From: Bacillus sp. FJAT-26390
Lineage (GTDB): Bacteria > Bacillota > Bacilli > Paenibacillales > Paenibacillaceae
Length of the DNA: 64,000 nt
Reading direction: 5' to 3'
NCBI RefSeq assembly: GCF_001682865.1
Contig: NZ_MAQX01000001.1
Span: 1,493,290 to 1,557,289, forward strand
Of the stretch, positions 1-7,197 are shown piece after piece. The position numbers and the translations under genes were made by a program. Numbering within the stretch: the first letter of the stretch is position 1; the number at the start of each line of letters is the position of its first letter. The notes below the pieces were generated by a model. That model saw nothing but the letters and a program-made list of their open reading frames with translations, was not told the DNA's origin and did not search any database.

Positions 1-201
1 CAGCACCTCCTCATAAGCAATGCGGCGGAACTCAGACGGCGTTACGCCATCTCTCGTAATAAAGCCGTGAGACGCATGCGTAACGGCATTTCTTGGTTTA
101 TTGCTATCGATCAACACAACGCTTCTCTTTGCTCTGCCAAGCACAAGGGCTGCATTTAGCCCGGCGGGACCTCCGCCAATAATAGCGCAATCGTAAATCA
201 T
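1..201 (-). CDS. NAD(P)/FAD-dependent oxidoreductase, thioredoxin-reductase-like (C-terminus outside window)
   Basis: The N-terminal 67 codons are visible and the gene runs off the left edge. The product starts MIYDCAIIGGGPAGLNAALV, the Rossmann GxGxxG-type FAD-binding loop (IGGGPAGL), followed by a beta strand ending VVLIDS, as in flavoproteins of the TrxB/AhpF-like class. The start is the ATG at 199-201, preceded on the minus strand by AGGAGATGAGTTC. Bacterial members of this class reduce a thioredoxin-like or small-molecule substrate in the cytoplasm; the NAD(P) half and any CxxC motif lie outside the window, so the exact class is unknown. A dyad-symmetric site about 40-75 bp upstream (242-277) suggests control by a dimeric repressor. 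Confidence 0.85.
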   Translation of the reverse strand, partial: MIYDCAIIGGGPAGLNAALVLGRAKRSVVLIDSNKPRNAVTHASHGFITRDGVTPSEFRRIAYEEVL

Positions 202-241
202 GAACTCATCTCCTGTTATGTGGATATTAAAGACTCTTTTT

Positions 242-277
242 GTCTATAATATAGCGAAAAAAACGCATATTATAGAC
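242..277. promoter_or_regulatory. Inverted repeat upstream of the oxidoreductase, probable operator
   Basis: Left arm GTCTATAATATAGCG (242-256) and right arm CGCATATTATAGAC (264-277) are inverted copies apart from one extra base, separated by seven A. A related half-site, ATCTATAATATCC, lies further upstream near 395-410. Each arm contains a TATAAT, so a bound repressor would cover the promoter. The regulator is not in the window and its family is unknown. Confidence 0.55.
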
Positions 278-468
278 GCCAAACACAATCCGGCTTAACC
301 CGAAAGCATGAACGAGCATTCGCGGCATGTGCGGTGCATCATTCATTGCTTTTGAAAAACTCATGTCAGCAGCGCCAGATTTAAAGACTTACTATATCTA
401 TAATATCCTTGATTTTTAGGATGTGTCAAGCAATGCTTTTTTTAAACGCTACGTTTAGGCAATCCCTA

Positions 469-762
469 TCACCTTCCCCAAACGCTAAATTCTTCGCTGC
501 ACTTTGTTTTAGTAATTTGCAGATACGTATGTCTCGTAATGATAGACCCGATCTCGGATGAACCATTTCCTTTGCCATAAACACAAAGCGTATCTATGGG
601 CGTTCGCCGCCCGTCTTGGCTGACATAATAATATTGGTCGGTCACCAGTCCATACTCCATATCGGGTTTGGACGTATCAAATGTTCCGTCAGCGTTTATC
701 GGTATGACATCAAATTTTCCTTCCTTAACAAGCATTGGTGCTCCTTTAACGTTGTAATTCAC
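469..762 (-). CDS. Hypothetical protein, possibly a gene remnant
   Basis: This is a 97-residue reading frame with a GTG start at 760-762 behind GAGGGAAATATTCAG. The composition looks protein-like (IPINADGTFDTSKPDMEYG, then DQYYYVSQDGRRT), but I recognise no family. The frame stays open about 13 codons above the start, so it could be the tail of a larger broken gene. It has no signal peptide or membrane segment. It lies convergent to nothing and upstream of the divergent sigma-factor gene. Function unknown; even its reality as a gene is uncertain. Confidence 0.35.
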   Translation of the reverse strand: MNYNVKGAPMLVKEGKFDVIPINADGTFDTSKPDMEYGLVTDQYYYVSQDGRRTPIDTLCVYGKGNGSSEIGSIITRHTYLQITKTKCSEEFSVWGR

Positions 763-920
763 CTGAATATTTCCCTCAAAGCCCTGCCAGCAGCACGTAG
801 GCTAGAGCCAACAAGCAACGCCATCGATTAGTAAACTCAAATTTTTTTTTTTGCTTGTTTGTGGCTTTTTGTTAAGCTGCGGTGTCTAATTGAATGTAAG
901 GTCAAGAGGAGGTACTTACC

Positions 921-2159
921 ATGTCTGGAGCTCAAGACAACTACTCTGTTTATCCGGATGAACAGGGTAACATCAAAAATTTTCAAATCGCCTACGAGCA
1001 ATATCGCCATCGAATTTGCAAATATTTCGCATTGAAAATAAATCCGATCGTTGCAGATGACTTAACACAACAGGTTTTTTTAAAGGCAATCGAAAACATC
1101 CATACCTTCAAAGAAAACGCGAGTTTATTCACTTGGATTTTCAAGATTGCTCAGAACACGGTGAAAAATGAATTTCGAAGCTTATCACGAAAAAAAGAAA
1201 TACCCTATGATTTTGTAGAATATGAATCACAGTCTATCTCTCTTGATTTTGCAAAAAATGTTGAGATTCGTATTGATATTGGTGCTGCGTTAAAAAAACT
1301 AACTGAGCTGGACCAACAAATTATTACTTTGCGTTTTTTTGTTGATTGTACCTTATTGGAAATTTCCAAAATCGTTGGGATGCGCGAGAGTGCGGTCAAA
1401 AACAGACTGTACCGGTCTTTAGAGAAATTAAGAAGAGAATTAAAAGAATGGGGTGACATTACTATAATGTCTATTCAAGATATGATATCAATCGTAAATA
1501 AAAGTGAAACAAATGACATGGCTGCTCGTCTGAAGAAGGTTCATCAAGACTTATTTCATGAGCTTAAGGATAAGGTCGAAACCATTTCGTTGAAGTATAA
1601 GCACCAGCCGTCAAGAAAAATCATCATTGAAATTTATCCGGACCTACCTACCTTCCATCAAGCCGTGGGAGAAGAAAATGCGCCTAATTGGTTCATGGGT
1701 ACCTTTGAGGAAAACGATTTGAAAATTGTTTCTCCTTTGAATCCCGGACCGGAGCATACGTATCAATCCATTCTAAAATCCACCGTGCACTTGTTTACAA
1801 TGTGGTTAATCACTGACATTAATCCGCTTGCTCCAAAATGGATTCGTCAAGGCATTGGAGGATATGAGTCAAAAGGAATGAGCGAAGAATTCATCAGGAG
1901 CAGTACTTTGGATATCATTGATACTCTTGTTATCCCGTCTTTTCAGGAGTTAAATAATGATACTTGGGATTTTGAAACGATGAAAGGATTCCAATTTTCA
2001 TATTTAATCGTGGAATTCGTTATCGATAAATATGGTTTAGACGCATTAAACAAGGTGATTAGAAATCCGAATGATTTTAATGGAATCTTTCAACGATCTG
2101 AGCCCGAGTTGTATGATCAATGGGTGGAGTATGTAAAGAACAAACGTCAACAACCTTAA
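921..2159 (+). CDS. ECF-type sigma factor fused to a degenerate peptidase-MA-like (gluzincin) domain
   Basis: 412 residues, more than twice a normal ECF sigma factor. Residues ~25-95 match sigma-70 region 2 (DDLTQQVFLKA, then FTWIFKIAQN); ~122-176 match region 4 with a helix-turn-helix (TLLEISKIVGMRESAVKNRL). Residues ~185-412 resemble the alpha/beta metalloprotease fold of peptidase MA proteins, including PKWIRQGIGGYE at 304-315, which corresponds to the P-x-W-x-x-E-G-x-A-x-Y-E segment of active members. At the place of HExxH the protein reads HLFTM (290-294), so the zinc-ligand/catalytic Glu and the second His are absent and proteolysis is unlikely. I infer a sigma factor with a built-in sensory or autoinhibitory module. 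No anti-sigma gene is adjacent. The start is an ATG behind AGAGGAGGTACTTACC. Confidence 0.85.
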   Translation: MSGAQDNYSVYPDEQGNIKNFQIAYEQYRHRICKYFALKINPIVADDLTQQVFLKAIENIHTFKENASLFTWIFKIAQNTVKNEFRSLSRKKEIPYDFVEYESQSISLDFAKNVEIRIDIGAALKKLTELDQQIITLRFFVDCTLLEISKIVGMRESAVKNRLYRSLEKLRRELKEWGDITIMSIQDMISIVNKSETNDMAARLKKVHQDLFHELKDKVETISLKYKHQPSRKIIIEIYPDLPTFHQAVGEENAPNWFMGTFEENDLKIVSPLNPGPEHTYQSILKSTVHLFTMWLITDINPLAPKWIRQGIGGYESKGMSEEFIRSSTLDIIDTLVIPSFQELNNDTWDFETMKGFQFSYLIVEFVIDKYGLDALNKVIRNPNDFNGIFQRSEPELYDQWVEYVKNKRQQP

Positions 2160-2207
2160 CTCTACTCAATCCCCCCATAAATGAGCTGCCAAGGCGCTTC
2201 CGAATGA

Positions 2208-2234
2208 AAATAGAGCTAGAAACTAGCTCTATTT
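2208..2234. terminator. Bidirectional stem-loop between sigma and cohesin-SLH genes
   Basis: A perfect 12-bp stem AAATAGAGCTAG / CTAGCTCTATTT with an AAA loop lies 49 bp after the sigma-factor stop. On the minus strand it is followed by TTTT, so it can also end the convergent operon that terminates at 2346. Confidence 0.7.
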
Positions 2235-2238
2235 CATT

Positions 2239-2337
2239 CAAATAAGCGGAAATTCCAAAATCAAGTCTAAAAGTTAACCTTACTCTGCGCATTTCCGCCG
2301 CCAAAGGTACAACCGCACTGCCATCTACCCCAGACAA
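2239..2337. other. Structured intergenic segment, possible interspersed repeat or remnant
   Basis: Between the stem-loop and the cohesin-SLH stop there is an inverted repeat, GCGGAAAT (2246-2253) and ATTTCCGC (2291-2298), with a ~37-base loop. Read on the minus strand the right part gives protein-like text (LSGVDGSAVVPLAAE) with no ribosome site, so it could also be a gene remnant. I cannot tell which from this window alone. Confidence 0.3.
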
Positions 2338-2345
2338 GTTCGTAG

Positions 2346-3365
2346 TTAAAGCGCTTGATTAGTCTCCAGCAATCTCAATACAATTACCGTAGCTTCCGCT
2401 CTTGTTGCATGTTCACCCGGTACAAACCTATTGCCTCCGCGGCCTTGCATGATGCCTTTTTGAGCAACAATCTCTACCCATTCCTTGGCCCAGCTCGGAA
2501 TGCTGCTGTTGTCCGCGAAATTGATTTGCGTGCCATCACTCTCTTGTATTTTCAAGCTTCGAGCGGCTATTGCTGCCATTTCCGCTCTCGTAATCGTTTG
2601 ATCACCCCGGAATGAGTGATCCTCATAACCTTGAATGAGTCCCGCTTTTACCGCTTTAGCCACTTCTGGCTTTGCCCATTCAGGGATTTTCTTCGCGTCG
2701 GTAAACGTTAGGCTGCTTTGTTCCTGTAACTGCAAAGCACGGGACAGGATTACAGCAAACTGTGTCCGAGTGATCGAGCCGTTTGGAAGGAAGCTGCCAT
2801 CTGGGTACCCGGCTATCATCCCTTTGCTTGCCGCCTCCATAATGCTATCTTCCGCCCAGTGACCTTTAATATCCGTAAACGAGATTGCCGCCGCCGCAGC
2901 GATTAACACTTTTTTGTCCAATGTGTAGGTCAGGGATTGCAGGTGGCTATCTACAACCTTCATGGCTTCCCATTTTATAGCTGCGGCTTCATTTGTCTTA
3001 GCTTTGAATTTCAAAGTTCCAATAAAAACATCTCCCTCTTCCCCCGCAATGTTGCCGATTTTCGTATGTGCAATTGTAATTTCTTGGTCCTTCTTAATCG
3101 GAGAGACCGAGAAGCCTTTCATTTGCGATTTGGATTCGAGTAGTTCCAGCTTCTTGGGGTCATAGGTGAACTTAGCCTCGTATGCGTACATATCCTTGAT
3201 ATGTTTGCCGTCCATCCTGATGGTAACGGTTTCGCCTGCTTTTAGTTTCTGCTTGTCAGCGGTCAATTGAAACGCTGGGGAGTCCGCCGCAAAGGCAGCG
3301 AAAGGCAATAGACTTGGGGAACAAATTATACTCATTAATAGAATAAAAATCATTTTTCGTTTCAT
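2346..3365 (-). CDS. Cell-surface anchoring scaffoldin: one cohesin-like domain plus three SLH repeats
   Basis: 339 residues. Residues 1-27 form a Sec signal peptide ending AAFAA. Residues ~31-154 form a cohesin/CBM2-3-like beta-sandwich, with LKAGETVTIRMDGKHIKDMY leading to AKFTYDPKKLELLES and ending GTLKFKAK. After an Ala-rich joint come three SLH repeats at about 161-207, 219-267 and 281-330, each with the FxD...WA...I...G.I.GY.DG.F.P...TRAE pattern. SLH repeats bind pyruvylated secondary cell-wall polymer, so the protein should display a single cohesin on the surface and hold dockerin-bearing enzymes. It is the last gene of the operon after the PL8 lyase (28 bp gap, ribosome site AAGGGAGTG). 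It has no dockerin itself. Cohesin assignment is by pattern; binding to the neighbouring dockerins is inferred. Confidence 0.85.
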   Translation of the reverse strand: MKRKMIFILLMSIICSPSLLPFAAFAADSPAFQLTADKQKLKAGETVTIRMDGKHIKDMYAYEAKFTYDPKKLELLESKSQMKGFSVSPIKKDQEITIAHTKIGNIAGEEGDVFIGTLKFKAKTNEAAAIKWEAMKVVDSHLQSLTYTLDKKVLIAAAAAISFTDIKGHWAEDSIMEAASKGMIAGYPDGSFLPNGSITRTQFAVILSRALQLQEQSSLTFTDAKKIPEWAKPEVAKAVKAGLIQGYEDHSFRGDQTITRAEMAAIAARSLKIQESDGTQINFADNSSIPSWAKEWVEIVAQKGIMQGRGGNRFVPGEHATRAEATVIVLRLLETNQAL

Positions 3366-3393
3366 GTGAGCACTCCCTTGCGAATGATTGCGA

Positions 3394-6300
3394 CTACTCT
3401 AAAATTTTTCGAGCCAACCCGACCAAATCTTCTAGATCAACCTGCCCATCTCCGTTAATGTCTGCGGCTTTAGCTTCATTCCAATTCGGGCTGTTCTTAT
3501 CTTCTCCGTAGTGCTTCGAGATGATTGCCAAATCACCGATACTTACCTTGCCATCCCCGTTCAAATCTCCGACAAGCGTACTGCCGCCTGAGATATTTAA
3601 CACGATCGACATCGTTTCGGCAGCGGTTTCGACACCTGCTTCATCAGCCAACATAGCCTCTGCAATGCTGATTTCGCTGCTGCCGGAGCTTTCCGGTTTC
3701 ACTTTAAAAGCTAACTGAAGCAAAGTAGCATCATCTGCAATCGCATGCTGAGCCCCTAGACTCGCGAGCAACAGCCTGATTTCCCCTGGACTGTTCATTT
3801 CCTTCTCAATAAGTCCTAACCCTTCGCGTAGGTTATGTTCACCCATAAACTCTAGCTTCGCTGCGTCATAGTTGATCGTAATATCTTCCGCAACAACGGC
3901 TTTCGTCAACTGGCTTAAGCTTAAATCTAAGATAACGGTTTGGCCAGGTATGACATTCGTATCTTGGGCAGCCAATTTCACCACATTGGCAACCATTTCT
4001 TTGCGCAAGGAAATCGTGTGCGTCGCGCCAAGTGCCCCGGACGTATTCACTTCCAGCTTTATAGCAGGTGATACTTGCAGGATATCTACCGTGCTGTCCT
4101 TGCTGACCAAAGCATAGCCCTCCCTTGCAATTTCAACCGTTACCTTGCTTTGAGACTGGGTTGGATCGGAGACCGAGATGGTGAGCTCGCCATTTTTCTC
4201 CTTGACCATCACGGAAGCCGGCTGACTCGACGTGATGAAGGAAGCAGTGCTTGCTTTCCAGAAATTCGCTGCCGTAATGCCTAGCGTTTTTTCATGAACG
4301 GCCTGAACGTCCGGCGTATTGCTAATAATCTCGATTTGCGGATTACCGCTATAACGGGCAGAAGCCGCTTCGTCCTTCCCTGGCAGCAGCACATAAGAAT
4401 AATCTGCATGGCTTGGTTGTACGCCATGCTCTACCGCTAGGCTCAAGTAATTTCTAGTGATGAGATCCGTCGTGCCATCTAATTTGTTAATATCGGCATA
4501 GCTGCCGGTTCTCGCCTCGCGCAGCCCCTTCAGGTTAACGCCCCCCGGAAAATAATAACCAATATCGGATCCGGGTACATTGCCTGCGAGATGCGCCCAA
4601 TGTACCCCCGTTAAAGTCTCTGACAAGCCTAGTTCACTCGACTTCAACACACCATCAACAGTCAGCTTGTTACCGCCAAGCTCATTGAGCTTGCGATTCT
4701 CTACAATCGTTTCAACTGGACGGTTGTCCGTGCTATTGATGCCTGCCCCTAACGCCACTATTTCATCATCGAATGTAAACCAGGATTTCAGGCCGCTTAG
4801 CGAACTGCCAGTCACCTTCGATAAGGAGAAATCCATCCCTGCAGCGCCATATAGCCCCTCCAAAGAAGAACCTCCGACCCATTTTTTCGTATTCGGATAG
4901 TTCGCCCATTCTCCCGGCGTTTTCCCCTCACCCGAACGGTCTGTCGTCGTTCCCGCTAATCGGAAGGAATCTACCGTCGCCCAAAATGCGTCACGGTACT
5001 GTGTTTGATCCTGATTGTACAGCGTAGTCATGCCTATGCCGGTATACCAGCCTTTCTTGTTTTCTGTGTTCCCGTATTCAAAGGCTGAGATTCTGTCCGA
5101 GAACATACTGATTCCTAAACCAAAGCCTGGGCGTAGATGCACGACTCGATCCATTCCGGCAAACACCTGATGTTTAAGCAATTCCCCTCTCGGCGAAATC
5201 GAATTGTCATTCATCAAGGACTTTACGAGCTGCATCTCATATAGCGACACGTCCTCCACATAACTCGCTTGTTTATCCTTCTGAATCCATTCCTTCACCA
5301 TGCGCTTGAACGCCAGTGCCTTGTTCCCCGGAGCGGTATCCGCCAATCGCAGGATGGACAAAATCATCGATTTGGCGCTTCCGTCAGCAGCTCGCGAGAT
5401 GCCGCGTCCGTTAACCATATCCATCGACAAGCCGTTATAAATGATCGGTTGAAAAGCATTTATAACCCAATCGTACACGTTGCTGACGTTCGGATCGGTA
5501 ATCGGCCATGGCGAATCTTTAAGTATGTACGCCATATCCGCAGTACGCGCCAACCATTGCGCACCATAACCCCCCGTGTAAGCAACGTAGAAATGCTGAA
5601 CGACAGATCCATCCCGATATACGCCGTCTCCCTTATCCGTATACTTGTACTCATTGCCGATCGGGGCGAGGCCTTGTGCAATCTTTGCCGCGGACTTTCC
5701 GATGACGCCGCGAAGCGACACATTAAACGCTTTATCCATCAGGTTAGCGCCGACTTCCTTAACCCCGCTTACATCGCGTCTGGTCGGGTCCGGCAAAAAC
5801 CGATCGAACGCTTTCAAGTAGTTTTGAAGCTGTTCCGAAGACAAATCCGCATACATGAGCACCATCAAGTCGTTCAACGTACGGGGCGTTGAAATCTCCC
5901 AAACGTACCAGTTGCCGTATTCATTTAACCGTTCATTGTAACGATTGACATACAGCCAATCCATGCCCTTGATAATAGCTGCTTTCAGCGTTTCATTCTG
6001 GTAAAAAGCAGAGCCCTGAATCGAATAACTCAGCGCCATCGCTTTTAAACGCTCATAGGATTGGCCGAATTGATAAGGATCCGTCTTGCTCGCAAGGTCG
6101 GTCCAAAGGGTGGTTCTCCCTTCGTTTTTGTCCATCGTGTCCCAGTAGCCGGTATGCTCATTATTGCTGACGCTATGAGTCAACTGATCCAGATATGCGG
6201 TTGCATCGGCATCCATACCATCGTTATTTGGTAACCCTGTTAGTCTTACAAACCATTTCTGGCGCATTGTGTCATACGCCCCGAGCATATCCTCTGACTC

Positions 6301-7125
6301 CACGCTTACCGTACTTTCACTGTAAAATAAACCGTCTTCCGTCATCGCGCGAATGACTGCTGTCCCTGCTGCTTTCGCAATTACTGATCCACCATCGACC
6401 GACGCAACCTCTTCATTTGATGAGCTCCACAGGATCGGCTTGCTTGAGGCTCCGCTCGGAATCGTATTAGCGGTCAGAACGGCTGATTTCCCCACCTCCA
6501 ACGTTATGGACGAAGGTTCAATTTTAATGGCTGTCATACCGTCCCACTCCTCAAGCCAAAGATCATCAAACCAAGCCGTACCGGTTCCGGTTTCGAGAAA
6601 CGGTTCAATTTTAAGCTTGCTCGCCGTTGCCGGAACGGTCATGACCGCTTCGTGCTTTGTCCAATCCTCCGTACCTTTTAATACAACCGTTTTGGGACCG
6701 TCGCTTACCTTGCTTCCTGTGCTGGTCAAATACTGGGTGCGAACGAATACGCCATTCTCTGAAACTACGTTTGCTGTCTTCATCCACACGCTTAGCCTAT
6801 ACGATTTCCCTGGCGTTACCTGCACCGTAGCTCCGATCGATCCCCTGCTGCTTGTCGGAGCGTCAATTCTGACCGATTTAGAACCTTCGCGGTATACGGA
6901 GCTATCTACAGAAGCGATAGGGTTACCGCTCGGATACCACTCCGTCCACCCGACAGGCTCGATATTATCCGTCCATTTATTTCTTGCTGTTGTTCTCGTC
7001 TCCTCAAAGCTGCCATTAGGTATTACATTTTGGGGCGGATCTGCAGCCACGGCAATGGATGCCCCAGGTGCAATGAGACCGATTAACAATGACATGCTAA
7101 GAAAAAAAAGACGTATTTTCCGCAT
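3394..7125 (-). CDS. Secreted family 8 polysaccharide lyase with CBM, Big_2, cohesin and dockerin domains
   Basis: 1243 residues from the ATG at 7123-7125, chosen because AGGGAG sits 6-7 bases upstream; an in-frame TTG 27 bases earlier lacks a site. Order: signal peptide (~1-28); carbohydrate-binding-like sandwich (~33-196); Big_2 (~198-278); PL8 alpha/alpha toroid and beta-sandwich (~285-1020); cohesin (~1050-1182); dockerin (~1186-1243). In the toroid N461, H511, Y520, R574 and R578 have the same spacing as Asn349, His399, Tyr408, Arg462 and Arg466 of pneumococcal hyaluronate lyase, and the DGSxxxH...YxGxYG motif is intact. PL8 enzymes cleave hyaluronan, chondroitin, xanthan side chains or related uronides by beta-elimination; the substrate cannot be fixed from sequence. 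The dockerin has two Ca-binding loops (DLNGDGKVSIGD; DINGDGQVDLED). Second gene of the operon. Confidence 0.9.
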   Translation of the reverse strand: MRKIRLFFLSMSLLIGLIAPGASIAVAADPPQNVIPNGSFEETRTTARNKWTDNIEPVGWTEWYPSGNPIASVDSSVYREGSKSVRIDAPTSSRGSIGATVQVTPGKSYRLSVWMKTANVVSENGVFVRTQYLTSTGSKVSDGPKTVVLKGTEDWTKHEAVMTVPATASKLKIEPFLETGTGTAWFDDLWLEEWDGMTAIKIEPSSITLEVGKSAVLTANTIPSGASSKPILWSSSNEEVASVDGGSVIAKAAGTAVIRAMTEDGLFYSESTVSVESEDMLGAYDTMRQKWFVRLTGLPNNDGMDADATAYLDQLTHSVSNNEHTGYWDTMDKNEGRTTLWTDLASKTDPYQFGQSYERLKAMALSYSIQGSAFYQNETLKAAIIKGMDWLYVNRYNERLNEYGNWYVWEISTPRTLNDLMVLMYADLSSEQLQNYLKAFDRFLPDPTRRDVSGVKEVGANLMDKAFNVSLRGVIGKSAAKIAQGLAPIGNEYKYTDKGDGVYRDGSVVQHFYVAYTGGYGAQWLARTADMAYILKDSPWPITDPNVSNVYDWVINAFQPIIYNGLSMDMVNGRGISRAADGSAKSMILSILRLADTAPGNKALAFKRMVKEWIQKDKQASYVEDVSLYEMQLVKSLMNDNSISPRGELLKHQVFAGMDRVVHLRPGFGLGISMFSDRISAFEYGNTENKKGWYTGIGMTTLYNQDQTQYRDAFWATVDSFRLAGTTTDRSGEGKTPGEWANYPNTKKWVGGSSLEGLYGAAGMDFSLSKVTGSSLSGLKSWFTFDDEIVALGAGINSTDNRPVETIVENRKLNELGGNKLTVDGVLKSSELGLSETLTGVHWAHLAGNVPGSDIGYYFPGGVNLKGLREARTGSYADINKLDGTTDLITRNYLSLAVEHGVQPSHADYSYVLLPGKDEAASARYSGNPQIEIISNTPDVQAVHEKTLGITAANFWKASTASFITSSQPASVMVKEKNGELTISVSDPTQSQSKVTVEIAREGYALVSKDSTVDILQVSPAIKLEVNTSGALGATHTISLRKEMVANVVKLAAQDTNVIPGQTVILDLSLSQLTKAVVAEDITINYDAAKLEFMGEHNLREGLGLIEKEMNSPGEIRLLLASLGAQHAIADDATLLQLAFKVKPESSGSSEISIAEAMLADEAGVETAAETMSIVLNISGGSTLVGDLNGDGKVSIGDLAIISKHYGEDKNSPNWNEAKAADINGDGQVDLEDLVGLARKILE

Positions 7126-7155
7126 ATTGTTCTCCCTTCGTATTCCCTTCAAGTA

Positions 7156-7188
7156 AAATGAGGAGGAGAATGGTTCTCCTCCTCATTT
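7156..7188 (-). terminator. Perfect 15-bp hairpin between beta-helix and PL8 genes (attenuator or processing site)
   Basis: Arms 7156-7170 and 7174-7188 pair perfectly around a TGG loop, directly after the beta-helix stop at 7198. On the minus strand it is followed by TTTTACTT. Only 30 bases separate it from the PL8 start, too little for a promoter, so it more likely lowers read-through or stabilises the upstream mRNA than fully terminates. The stem includes GAGGAGG-like sequence. Confidence 0.65.
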
Positions 7189-7197
7189 GGGCTTTCG

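Noticed and set aside
5269..5892. 207-codon plus-strand frame inside the PL8 gene
   Set aside because: Antisense shadow of the lyase; Arg/His-rich composition and no start signal.
6353..7156. 267-codon plus-strand frame inside the PL8 gene
   Set aside because: Antisense to CBM and Big_2 domains of the lyase, which are clearly recognisable.
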